From contig NZ_CP091510.1 in NCBI RefSeq assembly GCF_022870905.1, positions 1,240,001 to 1,304,000 of the forward strand: a stretch of 64,000 bases of DNA, in the 5' to 3' direction. The position numbers and the translations under genes were made by a program. Positions 8,133 to 17,838 of this stretch are shown in pieces; the stretch's first letter is position 1, and every line of letters starts with the position of its first letter. The notes below the pieces were generated by a model that was given only the letters and a program-made list of their open reading frames with translations, had not been told where the DNA came from and did no database searches. The stretch is from Neisseria arctica. Lineage in GTDB: Bacteria; Pseudomonadota; Gammaproteobacteria; Burkholderiales; Neisseriaceae.

Positions 8133-9152
8133 ATGTACAATTTTAAAAATGATTATGCCGAAGGCGCCCATCCGAATATTCTGAATCGTTTGCTTGTCAG
8201 CAATTTAGAGCAACACGAAGGCTACGGAGCTGATTTTTACAGTATTAAAGCCAAAGAAATCCTACGCGGCTTGATCCAAAATGAATCCGCCGCCATCCAC
8301 TTTCTAAGCGGCGGCACACAAACCAACCGTTTGGCCATGACTGCTTTTTTACGTCCGCACGAAGCAGTTATTTCTCCTTCAAGCGGTCATATTGCAACTA
8401 ACGAAGCCGGAGCCATCGAAGCAAGCGGCCATAAAGTCATTACCGCCCCGGCGGAACACGGAAAGCTTACTGTTTCAGCCATCGAAGCCGTTGTGAAAAA
8501 TCACAGCCTCGCTCCGCATGTGGTAAAACCGAAGCTGGTATATATTTCGCAGGCCACCGAAGTTGGTACAGTTTATAACTTGGCCGAATTAGAGGCTCTC
8601 TCAAATTATTGCCGTAATCATGGCTTATATTTTTACATCGATGGTGCACGTTTGGGGAGCGCCATAATGGCGGAAGGGTGCGATGTTACACTGCCCGACT
8701 TAGCCCGCCTGACCGATGCTTTCTATATCGGAGCCACTAAAAACGGCGGCTTGCTCGGTGAAGCCATGGTAATTGCCAACCCTGATTTGCAAAATGATTT
8801 TGATTATATCGTCAAACAAAACGGCGCTTTGCTTTCCAAAGGCCGTTTACTGGGTATCCAATATTTCGAACTTTTTTCAGACGGCCTTTATTTCGAGTTG
8901 GCTCGTCATGCCAATACAATGGCTGCTAAAATTACGGCTGCTTTACGCGGAAAAGGTTATAATTTTTTAACAGATTCCACTACCAATCAAATATTTCCGA
9001 TTCTTCCCTATAGTTTGATTGAAAAACTGAAAAGTGATTTTGATTTTTATATTTGGCAAGCAATTGATAACAACCATGCAGCGATACGCTTGATTACTTC
9101 GTGGGCGACACCTGAAAGTGCAGTCGATCAGTTTATTGCGGCATTAGAATAA
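8133..9152 (+). CDS. ltaE: Low-specificity L-threonine aldolase
   Basis: PLP enzyme of fold type I splitting threonine or allo-threonine into glycine and acetaldehyde in the cytoplasm. The 339-residue protein shows the N-terminal FKNDYAEGAHPNIL, the cofactor-holding aspartate D170 in FYIDGARLGSA, and the Schiff-base lysine K203 in YIGATKNGGL. The family also includes phenylserine aldolase and tryptophanase-like lyases, so strict substrate is not certain. A single gene ending in an inverted uptake-sequence terminator; another uptake sequence lies inside at 8876-8887. Confidence 0.88.
   Translation: MYNFKNDYAEGAHPNILNRLLVSNLEQHEGYGADFYSIKAKEILRGLIQNESAAIHFLSGGTQTNRLAMTAFLRPHEAVISPSSGHIATNEAGAIEASGHKVITAPAEHGKLTVSAIEAVVKNHSLAPHVVKPKLVYISQATEVGTVYNLAELEALSNYCRNHGLYFYIDGARLGSAIMAEGCDVTLPDLARLTDAFYIGATKNGGLLGEAMVIANPDLQNDFDYIVKQNGALLSKGRLLGIQYFELFSDGLYFELARHANTMAAKITAALRGKGYNFLTDSTTNQIFPILPYSLIEKLKSDFDFYIWQAIDNNHAAIRLITSWATPESAVDQFIAALE
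8876..8887 (+). repeat. DNA uptake sequence inside ltaE
   Basis: TTCAGACGGCCT, the complement of the AG-type 12-mer, in the coding frame of the aldolase gene. Confidence 0.85.
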
Positions 9153-9175
9153 ATTGCTGTCAAAAATATATTTTC

Positions 9176-9206
9176 AGGCCGTCTGAAATACTTTTTCAGA
9201 CGGCCT
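9176..9206 (+). terminator. Inverted DUS terminator after ltaE
   Basis: AGGCCGTCTGAAA (9176-9188) pairs with TTTCAGACGGCCT (9194-9206), with a 5-base loop and a short T run. Confidence 0.8.
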
Positions 9207-9281
9207 TTACGTTTTCAAGTCATTAAGCCGTACGATTTTCCGTTATAATTCCCAACTCCATTATTAATCATATCTTTGCTT

Positions 9282-10610
9282 ATGCCGTCTTACCGGCCTA
9301 TCCGTACCTACCGGCGCTGGTGGCGTTACAAAGCCCACCATCATGATGCAACGCTGCCTGCCCATACTGTCGATTGTCCCGAATGCGGGTTGCGTATTGA
9401 TATTCCACGCCTGCTTCAAGGGCAGGAGGCGCATTGCCCGCGCTGCAGCCATGAAATCGTCGAAGTGGAAAAGAACCCTTATATCGCTCCGCTGGCATAT
9501 GCGGTAACTTCGCTGATTTTGATGGTATTCGTATACGGCATGATGTTTATAACAGTATCGTTCAGTAGCGTTACCTCAATATTATCCCTGCCTGCCATGA
9601 TGAAAATTTTAATTGTGCAGGATTTCGGTTTTCTGGCCGAAGTAATGTTTGTTCTAACCTTCGGAATACCATTGCTATTTTTACTGATGTGCTTATATGT
9701 TTACACGGCATTGCTGCGTGAAAAAATGTATCCGGCCTTGTTTTATGCTACGCGCACTTTGGTACGGCTGCGCCATTGGATAATGGTAGATGTGTTTTTT
9801 ATTTCTACATTGGTGGCTTATATCAAGCTGACTTCCGTGGCGGAGGTTGAATTCGGCGCGGCATTCTATCTGATGTTTGTTTTGGCCGTAATGCTAATCC
9901 GTACTTCGGTATCGATCCCCCAGCATTGGGTGTATTACCGTATCCATAAAATCAGCGGTCGAAACACCATACAAGCTCCGGCAGCCGGTCTTATTTGTTG
10001 CAGCCGTTGTTTGTATTTTCGCCAAGCCGATGAAAATATCTGCGGGGTATGCGGCTCGGCACTTTTCAGTCGCCGTCCTAAAAGTCTGAGTGTTTCCCTG
10101 GCCTTTTTGCTGGCCGCCACAATATTGTATATTCCTGCCAACCTGCTTCCGATTATGATTTCCTCAAATCCTTTCAATACGGAAATCAGCACCATTATGA
10201 GCGGTATTATTTATATGTGGAAAGATGGTGACAAACTTATCGCCGCCATTATTTTCAGTGCCAGTATTTTAGTACCGGGTGCTAAAATAGCTTCCTTGTT
10301 TTTTTTACAAATTGCTGCCGCTTCAAGCAAACTGCCCTTATCGGCACACACATTATCGCGGCTTTACCGCATGACGGAGGCAGTTGGGAAATGGTCGATG
10401 ATTGATATTTTCGTTATCATCATTTTGATGAGCGCGTTTCATACTCCTTTGGCACGCGTCACCCCCGGACCGGCCGCCGCTTATTTCTGCTCGGTGGTCG
10501 TGCTGACCATGTTTGCCGCTTACTTTTTCGATCCCCGCCTACTGTGGGATAAAGCCGCCGAAAACAGGCCGTCTGAAATCCCGGATACCTTACATACGCA
10601 ATATGACTGA
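9282..10610 (+). CDS. pqiA: Intermembrane transport protein PqiA
   Basis: Integral inner-membrane partner of the MCE protein PqiB, thought to move lipid between the membranes. It begins at ATG 9282; a TTG six bases upstream is less likely. Two zinc-ribbon modules are visible, CPECG with CPRCS at the N-terminus and CSRCLYF with CGVCG in the middle, each followed by four or so membrane spans, the duplicated PqiA architecture. Its stop codon overlaps the pqiB start in ATGACTGA, so translation is coupled. An uptake sequence lies near the 3' end. PqiABC genes respond to paraquat in E. coli; no SoxS site was looked for here. Confidence 0.92.
   Translation: MPSYRPIRTYRRWWRYKAHHHDATLPAHTVDCPECGLRIDIPRLLQGQEAHCPRCSHEIVEVEKNPYIAPLAYAVTSLILMVFVYGMMFITVSFSSVTSILSLPAMMKILIVQDFGFLAEVMFVLTFGIPLLFLLMCLYVYTALLREKMYPALFYATRTLVRLRHWIMVDVFFISTLVAYIKLTSVAEVEFGAAFYLMFVLAVMLIRTSVSIPQHWVYYRIHKISGRNTIQAPAAGLICCSRCLYFRQADENICGVCGSALFSRRPKSLSVSLAFLLAATILYIPANLLPIMISSNPFNTEISTIMSGIIYMWKDGDKLIAAIIFSASILVPGAKIASLFFLQIAAASSKLPLSAHTLSRLYRMTEAVGKWSMIDIFVIIILMSAFHTPLARVTPGPAAAYFCSVVVLTMFAAYFFDPRLLWDKAAENRPSEIPDTLHTQYD
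10566..10577 (+). repeat. DNA uptake sequence inside pqiA
   Basis: AGGCCGTCTGAA in the last 45 bases of pqiA, encoding part of NRPSEI. Confidence 0.85.
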
Positions 10611-12249
10611 CACGCCCAACAAAAAAAACTCTGCTACCGTACCTGCCCGCGTCCGTAAAACCAATGTTTTTACTTCGGTGGTTTGGTTGATTCCGCTGAT
10701 TGCATTGATTACCGGAATTTGGCTTCTGATGCAGAATATCCGTAACACCGGCCCTGAAATTACCCTGCTGATGGATAGCGCAGACGGTATTGAAGTCAAC
10801 AATACCGTTATCAAAGTGCTAAGTGTAGATGTCGGGCGCGTTACGCGAATCAAGTTGCGTGAAGACCAAAAAGGCGTTGAGGCTACCGCCCTGCTCAACG
10901 CGGATGCAAAAAACATGATGCGAAAAGATACGCAATTTTGGGTAGTCAAACCGCGTATCGACCAAAGCGGCATTACCGGCCTGAACACTTTGGTATCAGG
11001 CTCATATATTGCCTTTACACCCGGTAAAAGCGAAGAAACCCAAGATACCTTTACCGTTCATGATATTCCCCCGATTACCGCCATCGGCCAAGTCGGACTA
11101 CGTCTGAAACTGGTAGGCAAAAACAATAAAATGCTGAGTGTCGGCAGCCCAGTTTTATACCAAAACTTCACGGTCGGCCAAATCGAAAGCGCTCATTTCG
11201 ATCCCGAACAGCAAACCGTAAACTACACCATCTTTATCCAAAGTCCCAACGACCATTTGGTTAGCACCGACAGCCGTTTTTGGCTAGACAGCGGTATCAG
11301 TGTGGAAGCAACCGGCAGCGGTATTCGGGTGGACTCTGCCCCTCTTCCAGCCCTGCTTTCCGGAGCTATCGCTTTTGATTCCCCTTCGGGCTCCCGAGGT
11401 AGCCAAGCCGTTCGCAATGAAGATACTTTTACCATTTATAATGACCGCAACCAAATCGATAACCTACCCGGTTCCCGTGCCCTGTATTACATTACTTTTT
11501 TCAAACAAAGTATCCGCGGCTTAAATCCCGGCTCTCCCGTAGAGTATAAAGGTATTAACATAGGCTCCGTAGCAGACGCACCGTATTTTGCTGAAAACGA
11601 CAGTCTGAAAATCTTTGAAAACGGCTGGATTCCGGTACGCATCCGTATCGAGCCGGAACGTTTGGAAATCAACGCCAAACAACAAAGCCGGGAATACTGG
11701 CAAACCCAATTTCAGACGGCATTAAGCCGCGGGCTATATGCCACATTGGGCAGCAATAATTTGGTAACCGGAAGTAAAATTATCGAATTGTCTGATAAAC
11801 CCTCGGATACGCCTGTATTACACCCCTATCCGAACTACGGTGGCAATACTGTTATTGCCACCCGTGGCGGCGGCTTAGATGAATTGCAAGTACAGCTAAG
11901 CAACCTGTTAGAGAAATTTAACCGCTTACCTATCGAAAAAACAGTGGGCGAGCTGAATAGTTCATTAAAAGAGTTACAACGTACCCTGAATTCGGCCAAC
12001 AAACTCCTCAGCCAACCGCATATGCAAAATATTCCGCAAGAGCTGAATAAAACATTGGCTGAATTAAGAACCGTATTGGCAGGAGTTTCGCCGCAATCAC
12101 CGATTTACGCTGATGTCCAAGCTACCTTGCAAAATATCGATAAAACCCTGCAAGAGGCCCGCCCTGTCATCAACACGCTGAAAGAAAAACCGAATGCTCT
12201 GATTTTCAACAGCAACCTTAAAGATCCGATACCAAAAGGAAGTCGCTGA
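10603..12249 (+). CDS. pqiB: MCE-domain protein PqiB
   Basis: Forms the hydrophobic channel that bridges the periplasm between inner and outer membranes. The 548-residue length is nearly that of E. coli PqiB (546). One N-terminal transmembrane helix (VVWLIPLIALITGIWLL) is followed by three MCE domains: the first begins at GPEITLLMDSADGIEV, the second around GLRLKLVGKNNKMLSVGSPV, the third around GSRALYYITFFKQSIRGLNP. A long C-terminal helical part (about residues 435-548) makes the tube. The start is ATG 10603 inside the pqiA stop overlap; longer in-frame upstream starts lie inside pqiA. Confidence 0.93.
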   Translation: MTDTPNKKNSATVPARVRKTNVFTSVVWLIPLIALITGIWLLMQNIRNTGPEITLLMDSADGIEVNNTVIKVLSVDVGRVTRIKLREDQKGVEATALLNADAKNMMRKDTQFWVVKPRIDQSGITGLNTLVSGSYIAFTPGKSEETQDTFTVHDIPPITAIGQVGLRLKLVGKNNKMLSVGSPVLYQNFTVGQIESAHFDPEQQTVNYTIFIQSPNDHLVSTDSRFWLDSGISVEATGSGIRVDSAPLPALLSGAIAFDSPSGSRGSQAVRNEDTFTIYNDRNQIDNLPGSRALYYITFFKQSIRGLNPGSPVEYKGINIGSVADAPYFAENDSLKIFENGWIPVRIRIEPERLEINAKQQSREYWQTQFQTALSRGLYATLGSNNLVTGSKIIELSDKPSDTPVLHPYPNYGGNTVIATRGGGLDELQVQLSNLLEKFNRLPIEKTVGELNSSLKELQRTLNSANKLLSQPHMQNIPQELNKTLAELRTVLAGVSPQSPIYADVQATLQNIDKTLQEARPVINTLKEKPNALIFNSNLKDPIPKGSR

Positions 12250-12776
12250 TGCGCCGATTGCTTTATATTTTGCTGACTGCCGCCGCCCTCACCGCTTGCA
12301 GTACACCACAACAAACCCGATACTTTACCCTGCCCGACAGCCAATTCAGCCTGCCAAACCAACACAGGCAAGAAATTGCCGTGCAAACCATTTTGGCTGA
12401 CCCGCTTAATAACGGCGGCTTGGTTTACCAAAACGATGCGCAAAGTTTGAATTTTGCACGCAACCATCTTTGGGCTGCCCCTCTAAATCAGGCTTTAAAT
12501 GTAAGCTTTAGTAATAAACTCAACCGGATCGGTAATAAACACTATATGTTTGTTCCGGCAGGACGTAGCCAAAGCAACCGGGTTTTGAAAATATATATTG
12601 AAGCATTTCAAGGAACTTATCTGGGCATCACGCAAGTTAACGGTTATGCAGTGTGGCCCGATGGCAGTAGCCGTAATTTTCAAATTGACACACCCCAGGA
12701 AAAAGATGGTTATCCGGCCATGATCGAATCACTTGATCGCGGTGTGTATGCTGCTGCCGCCACCATCAGCCGCTAA
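12249..12776 (+). CDS. pqiC: PqiC-type outer-membrane lipoprotein
   Basis: ABC-transport auxiliary lipoprotein of the PqiC/YmbA family, thought to dock the PqiB tube to the outer membrane. The signal MRRLLYILLTAAALTAC ends in a lipobox LTAC with the lipidated Cys17. The mature start STPQQTRYFTLPD matches the family hallmark in which a short spacer leads to Y-x-L-P. The 175-residue gene starts in the pqiB stop codon (TGATG), giving a tightly coupled pqiABC operon that ends in a strong terminator. Confidence 0.9.
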   Translation: MRRLLYILLTAAALTACSTPQQTRYFTLPDSQFSLPNQHRQEIAVQTILADPLNNGGLVYQNDAQSLNFARNHLWAAPLNQALNVSFSNKLNRIGNKHYMFVPAGRSQSNRVLKIYIEAFQGTYLGITQVNGYAVWPDGSSRNFQIDTPQEKDGYPAMIESLDRGVYAAAATISR

Positions 12777-12781
12777 ACTGA

Positions 12782-12831
12782 AATCAAATAGCCCCCTTGC
12801 TTATTGTTTGAAGCAAGGGGGTTATTTGATT
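12782..12831. terminator. Strong bidirectional terminator, pqiC to efflux operon
   Basis: A 50-base hairpin with GCCCCCTTGCTT paired against AAGCAAGGGGG, extended by AATCAAATA and TTATTTGATT. It is not built from uptake sequences and serves both converging operons. Confidence 0.88.
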
Positions 12832-12856
12832 GATGCCGTCTGAAAGCTTTTATCGA

Positions 12857-14251
12857 CTAATAGTCTTTCGGAGTATAACGTCCGGCCATCGCTTTATAAA
12901 TCATATTCTCGTATTTTAAAACTTCATAGCGTTGGCTGAGTACATTTTGCTCCGAGCCATACTCACTGTTAAGCGCCTCCAGCCAAGATTTCAATTCGTT
13001 TTTACCGTATTGGTAGCGTACTTGGTAATAGCGGCTGTTTTTCTTATCCAAAGCATACCGCCTCTCTAAGTTGGAAAGTGTTTGCAAGCTGGTTTGATAA
13101 AGCCGGTAATGGCTATTCACTTCATTTAATGCCGTAGTCAAAGCTTCTTCAAAGCTTAACCGTGCACTTTCAAAATTAGCTTCGGCCGTTTTATCTTCCC
13201 ATTTCAAAACCTTCCAATTTAGGAACGGTAAATTTATCTGTACCGAGCCGCCTAAAACAGGCACTTTAAACAACGATGAAGCCTTATCTGAGGCAGTGTT
13301 TAAAGAAGCTCCTAAAGTAATACTCGGATACCAACTACGCTTTTGTGCTTCCAGACTTCTTAAAGATGACTGTAATCGGTATTCAGCGGCACGCAAATCC
13401 GGACGGTTGGCTAAAACTGTAATCGGCACATTTAAATCAACATTTCCCACTTTTTTAGGTAGGCGGTAATGTTCTGAGGTTACAACCGGATTTTCCGACG
13501 GCTTTAGGTTCAATAGGTTTCGTAAGGTAGTTTCAAGATTTTCACGGCTGCTTTTTAAATTTAACAAAGTACTTTGAAGGGTCAATAAAGATTGTTCGGA
13601 TTGGTTAGGTTCGGCAGAAGAAACTTTCCCATACCGGTATTTGGCACGCACAATTCTATCAATGTCTTGGTATTGATTAACTGATTTTTGCGTAAGCGCA
13701 ATCGCTTCATTCAAATAAGCGATATTAAAATAAGCATCGGCGACATTATTAATCAAAGTAAGACGTGCTGCGGCCAAATCTTTACGGCCTGCCTGATATT
13801 CCCAAACTTGTGCGTCAGTCTGAGCACTGAGCTTCTTCCATAAATCCAGTTCATAACTTAATCCCATCTGGCTGCTGAAGCTGTTACTACTCGAACCGCC
13901 TGTCTTAAGATTTTTAGAAGCAGAAGCGCCTAATGATGAGTTAAACGATGGGGTAAGGTTCGCACCGATAATATTTGCTTGATACAGTGCTTTATTGACA
14001 TTCAATGCTGCCTGACGCAAGTTGATATTATTTTGCAGAGCTTGGTTAATAAGGCTGTTTAAGGATTCGTCTTGGTAAATCTGCCACCAATCGCCGTTGA
14101 CATCATAACTTTCGGTAGTTTGTTTTGCCGACAATACTTGGCCGCTTGATTCTAATGTCAGCGGTTCTGCTACTTTATGGGTAGCACAAGCACTTAGTGC
14201 CAAAGCAGCCGCTACGATAGAGGCCGTCTGAAAAATATTTTTTCGATTCAT
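12857..14251 (-). CDS. TolC-like outer-membrane efflux lipoprotein (NodT/OprM family)
   Basis: Outer-membrane exit duct for the MacAB pump encoded just upstream. The 464-residue precursor has the lipoprotein signal MNRKNIFQTASIV then LALSAC, with lipidated Cys22. Two TolC-type repeats of long amphipathic helices follow, with the family motif VTVLANRPDLRAAEYRLQ (here ITVLANRPDLRAAE) in the middle. An uptake sequence (14221-14232) encodes part of the signal peptide, FQTAS. It is 66 bases downstream of macB and likely co-transcribed. MtrE is the best-known relative in Neisseria, but linkage indicates a dedicated MacAB partner. Confidence 0.88.
   Translation of the reverse strand: MNRKNIFQTASIVAAALALSACATHKVAEPLTLESSGQVLSAKQTTESYDVNGDWWQIYQDESLNSLINQALQNNINLRQAALNVNKALYQANIIGANLTPSFNSSLGASASKNLKTGGSSSNSFSSQMGLSYELDLWKKLSAQTDAQVWEYQAGRKDLAAARLTLINNVADAYFNIAYLNEAIALTQKSVNQYQDIDRIVRAKYRYGKVSSAEPNQSEQSLLTLQSTLLNLKSSRENLETTLRNLLNLKPSENPVVTSEHYRLPKKVGNVDLNVPITVLANRPDLRAAEYRLQSSLRSLEAQKRSWYPSITLGASLNTASDKASSLFKVPVLGGSVQINLPFLNWKVLKWEDKTAEANFESARLSFEEALTTALNEVNSHYRLYQTSLQTLSNLERRYALDKKNSRYYQVRYQYGKNELKSWLEALNSEYGSEQNVLSQRYEVLKYENMIYKAMAGRYTPKDY
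14221..14232 (-). repeat. DNA uptake sequence coding part of a lipoprotein signal peptide
   Basis: AGGCCGTCTGAA on the + strand; in the minus-strand gene it is read as codons for the residues QTAS of the signal peptide. Confidence 0.85.
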
Positions 14252-14317
14252 TTAATTTTCCGCACCTGATAAGAATACTCAGAATTCAAACCGGATAGTT
14301 ACTTTAAAGCTAATGGC

Positions 14318-16255
14318 TTAGTCATGGGCTAATGCATCTATCGGATTAAGTTGGGAAGCACGCTTAGCAGGCATAAAGCCAAATATGATACCGATAACAG
14401 TTGAGCAAGTTACCGCTGCAATAATCGATACGGTAGAAAACGACATAGCAAAATTGGTCGTGAAATGATTGAACACAATACTTATTAAAACCGAAAACAA
14501 TATGCCTGCCAAACCGCCGATCAGACAGATTAATACGGCTTCAATCAAAAATTGCTGCAATATATTGGATTGCCGGGCGCCGATTGCCATACGGACACCG
14601 ATTTCTTTTGTGCGTTCGGTTACCGATACCAACATGATGTTCATCACACCTATACCACCAACCAATAATGAAATCAAAGCAATACTGGAAATTAAAAGAG
14701 TGAGTGTATTAGTAGTACTTTCAATAGTTTGCTTGATGCTGTCGATATTATTCATGAAGAAATCTTCTTTTCCATGGCGTGCAGTCAATAGCTCTTTCAG
14801 ACTTTTTTCAGCTGCTTTAGAGTTAACATTGTCTTTTACTTTCACCGAAATCGAACTGATGTGACGCGCACCGGTAATTTGCTGCATAACCGTTGTGTAA
14901 GGGGCCCAAAGCTGTAACTGGTCATTTGAACCGAAACTTGAATCTTCATTCATTGCGACACCGATTACACGTAACGGGCGCTTTTTAAATAATATCGTTT
15001 TCCCCAAAGCACTCTCACCCGACCGGAATAATTGCTTTTGGGTATTTTCATCTATCACAACAACTTGATTACTACCTTTAACATCGGCTAAATCGTAAAA
15101 GCGCCCTTCTTTCAGCTTTATGCCTTGAACATTAAAATACTGCTCCCCCGCACCGTAAAGCTGGGCCGTGAGTGCTATATTGCGGTAAGTTAACGTCCCT
15201 CCCCCCGAAGTCATCGGAGTAGCACTTTCGATATAGCTTTGCTTACTGATAACGTTCGCATCGCTTACGGTTAAAGTTTTTACCCGACTGGACCTACGAT
15301 CGCCAAAGCCTTTACCCGGGTAAATCGTGATGGTATTGGTACCCATCGCATTAATGTCTTTTAATATTTTTTCTTGGGAGCCTCGTCCTAAAGCAACAAC
15401 CGAAACTACCGAGGCAATACCAATAATGATGCCTAGCATAGTCAGTAGCGAGCGCATTTTATGAGCCAAGATAGCCTGCACAGACATCCGGAAAGATTCT
15501 GCAAACTGATCTTTATAAAAAGACCATGAGCGATTTTCATGTACACTCTGCACAGCTATGGCAGTAATATCAGTATTTTTACTGATATCGGAAATGATTT
15601 CACCATCACGGATTTCAATGACACGATTAGCGTTTGCTGCGATATTGGGATCATGCGTAACCAAAATAACCGTATGCCCTTGTGCATGCAATTGATGGAT
15701 GATTTCCATCACATTGGCTCCGCTTTCGGTGTCCAATGCCCCGGTAGGTTCGTCTGCAAGAATAATTTCCCCGCCATTCATCAGCGCACGGGCAATACTG
15801 ACACGCTGTTGTTGGCCGCCTGAAAGCTCGCTGGGTTTATTATTCTCTTTTCCAGCCAACCCCAAATCACTCAGCAAACCATCGGCACGACGACTGCGTT
15901 CTTCATAATCCAAACCAGCATATACGGCAGGTAAAGCGACATTTTCACGCGCGTTTAACGAGCTCAATAAGTTATAGCGTTGAAAAATAAAACCAAATCG
16001 CTTTCGGCGTAAGCCTGCTAACTCATCGGCAGTCATGGCGGAGGTTTCTATACCGTTTACCTTATATGAGCCGGAAGAAGCAACATCCAAACACCCCAAA
16101 ATATTCATGAGCGTCGACTTGCCCGACCCCGACTGGCCGATAATTGCAACAAAATCGCCTTTCTCGATATTGAGATTAATGTTTTTCAGCACATGAACAC
16201 GGTTATCGCCGCTGCCGAAATAGCGGTTAATATTTTTACATTCGATTAAACTCAT
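14318..16255 (-). CDS. macB: MacB macrolide/peptide export ABC transporter
   Basis: Inner-membrane mechanotransmission ABC protein, 645 residues, working with MacA and an outer-membrane factor to expel macrolides, toxins or haem-like molecules. An N-terminal ATPase (about residues 1-230) has Walker A GQSGSGKS, signature LSGGQQQR and Walker B ILADEP. It is followed by one transmembrane helix near MRSLLTMLGIIIGIASV, a large periplasmic domain, and three more helices including ISSIALISLLVGGIGVMNIM, the FtsX fold. The motif VSVTERTKEIGVRMAIGA is diagnostic. It begins 11 bases after macA. Confidence 0.95.
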   Translation of the reverse strand: MSLIECKNINRYFGSGDNRVHVLKNINLNIEKGDFVAIIGQSGSGKSTLMNILGCLDVASSGSYKVNGIETSAMTADELAGLRRKRFGFIFQRYNLLSSLNARENVALPAVYAGLDYEERSRRADGLLSDLGLAGKENNKPSELSGGQQQRVSIARALMNGGEIILADEPTGALDTESGANVMEIIHQLHAQGHTVILVTHDPNIAANANRVIEIRDGEIISDISKNTDITAIAVQSVHENRSWSFYKDQFAESFRMSVQAILAHKMRSLLTMLGIIIGIASVVSVVALGRGSQEKILKDINAMGTNTITIYPGKGFGDRRSSRVKTLTVSDANVISKQSYIESATPMTSGGGTLTYRNIALTAQLYGAGEQYFNVQGIKLKEGRFYDLADVKGSNQVVVIDENTQKQLFRSGESALGKTILFKKRPLRVIGVAMNEDSSFGSNDQLQLWAPYTTVMQQITGARHISSISVKVKDNVNSKAAEKSLKELLTARHGKEDFFMNNIDSIKQTIESTTNTLTLLISSIALISLLVGGIGVMNIMLVSVTERTKEIGVRMAIGARQSNILQQFLIEAVLICLIGGLAGILFSVLISIVFNHFTTNFAMSFSTVSIIAAVTCSTVIGIIFGFMPAKRASQLNPIDALAHD

Positions 16256-16266
16256 GGCGGCACCGT

Positions 16267-17436
16267 TTACATAGGCGGGCGGCCCATGCCGCGCGATGTA
16301 TTTTTTTCATCTGCCGATACTTCGGAAACGATAACCTTTTCCCCCTCTTTCAAACCCGACTTGATTTCGGTAGACATACCATCGCTTAACCCGACAACTA
16401 CTTCGCGCTCCTGCGCTTGGTTTTGCTCTCCCAACACACGCACAACCGCTTTTCCATGGTTGTATTTCACCGCCAAAGTCGGCACCGCTAATACTTGTTT
16501 AACTGAATTGACCACAATAGAATTTTCAGTAGTCATACCGATATAAAGAGAGTGGTCTTCATTTGGCACATATGCCCGTGCATAATAGTAAATTGCGGAG
16601 TCCGTAGTATCGGTACTTTTGGTGTAGCTGCCTTTCGACATGGTTGTCAGCCCTGGATCTACCGAATCCAATACCCCTTTTCGTACTCTATCGGGCTGAG
16701 CCAGTGTAGTAAACGTTAAAGATGAGCCTGCTTTAACTTTATCCACATCACCTTCGGCCACTTGCATTTTATTAAGCATTTTGGTCAAGTCGGCAATTTG
16801 TACAATAGTCGGAGCTGATTGGTTTGAATTGACCGTTTGGCCCTCTTCTACCACGATCGATACCACGGTGCCGCTCATAGGTGCTTTAATGCGCGTATGC
16901 CCTAAATCAGCCTCGGCCGTATTGATAGAGATTTGAGTTTGCCGAATTGCTGATTTGATTTCCGCAATATTGGCTTTAGCTGCGGCCAAAGCATCCTGTA
17001 CACTTTCCAATTCTTCTTTCGAAGTTGCATTTTCCGCCCATAAAGCCTGTTCGCGCTTATATTTATTTTCAGCGGATTTCAAGGCAATTTGAGCCGATAC
17101 CAGCTTGGCTTGATAAGTTTCCAACTGTGCTTTGTGCGTACTCAAGGTATTTTTTTGAGTAGTGGAATCGATGTCCGCAATCAAATCGCCTTTTTTTACC
17201 TGCTGCCCGACTTTTACATATAACTTGTTGATTTGACCGGTCGACTGCGCCCCTACATCAACTAGTTGAGCAGCAGAAATTTCACCCGTAGCACTTACGG
17301 TTTGCTCAATATCGGTACGCTTGACGTCTTCAGTTAAATAAGTGATTTCATTTTTGGGTTTTAACCACCACCATGCACCAGCGGCAATTACTGTTAAAAA
17401 AGCTAAAATAATTAACCATTTGATTGGCTTTTTCAT
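16267..17436 (-). CDS. macA: MacA periplasmic adaptor subunit
   Basis: Membrane-fusion protein that links MacB to the outer-membrane duct, 389 residues. It has an N-terminal membrane anchor (WLIILAFLTVIAAGAWWWL), biotinyl-lipoyl halves at GQINKLYVKVGQQVKKGDL and GHTRIKAPMSGTVVSIVVEEGQTV, and between them a coiled-coil hairpin of about 100 residues with heptad-like Ala/Gln/Lys. First gene of the macA-macB-outer membrane factor operon. The upstream 400 bases hold an uptake sequence but no operator that I can recognise. Confidence 0.94.
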   Translation of the reverse strand: MKKPIKWLIILAFLTVIAAGAWWWLKPKNEITYLTEDVKRTDIEQTVSATGEISAAQLVDVGAQSTGQINKLYVKVGQQVKKGDLIADIDSTTQKNTLSTHKAQLETYQAKLVSAQIALKSAENKYKREQALWAENATSKEELESVQDALAAAKANIAEIKSAIRQTQISINTAEADLGHTRIKAPMSGTVVSIVVEEGQTVNSNQSAPTIVQIADLTKMLNKMQVAEGDVDKVKAGSSLTFTTLAQPDRVRKGVLDSVDPGLTTMSKGSYTKSTDTTDSAIYYYARAYVPNEDHSLYIGMTTENSIVVNSVKQVLAVPTLAVKYNHGKAVVRVLGEQNQAQEREVVVGLSDGMSTEIKSGLKEGEKVIVSEVSADEKNTSRGMGRPPM

Positions 17437-17838
17437 AAATCACAAAGTCCATAATTCGAGAATATTCAAAGATATATTTTTTATCCGGTTTCAAATCATC
17501 AGGCCGTCTGAAACTTTATAACATACTAAAATCCAAACAGACTAATAATAAATTAGCCGCAAGTTTACTGGAGTTCATAATGCCAGCCAAGCGCAAAGTA
17601 GCAGAAAATATTATTTAATGCATTGATATTTAAAATATTATTCCAAATATCTTTACAAAGAGAACGCAACTATTTTACAAAATTGCATATTATTTAGTGA
17701 AAATATTAACAAATATCGCGCTCGTCGCATTTATGCAACGCTCAGATAAAGTTGCACTAAATTTACAATAAAGTAAGCTACAATTTACCTTTTAAATATA
17801 TTATTGATGCCTAATGACATCGGCATTAGCTATTTCTT
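17437..17838. other. AT-rich divergent intergenic region, macA to pilin genes
   Basis: About 400 bases between divergent units. It holds one uptake sequence at 17501-17512 and otherwise AT-rich DNA. A short inverted repeat CTAATG (17811-17816) with CATTAG (17824-17829) lies just before the pilin start. No convincing promoter pair was found by eye. Confidence 0.5.

Noticed and set aside
10513..10602. Longer pqiB start inside pqiA
   Set aside because: The added 30 residues lie wholly in pqiA and the ATG at 10603 overlaps the pqiA stop in a typical coupled arrangement.
16739..16747. Perfect DnaA box TTATCCACA inside macA
   Set aside because: A lone copy in coding sequence, most likely chance; not part of an origin.
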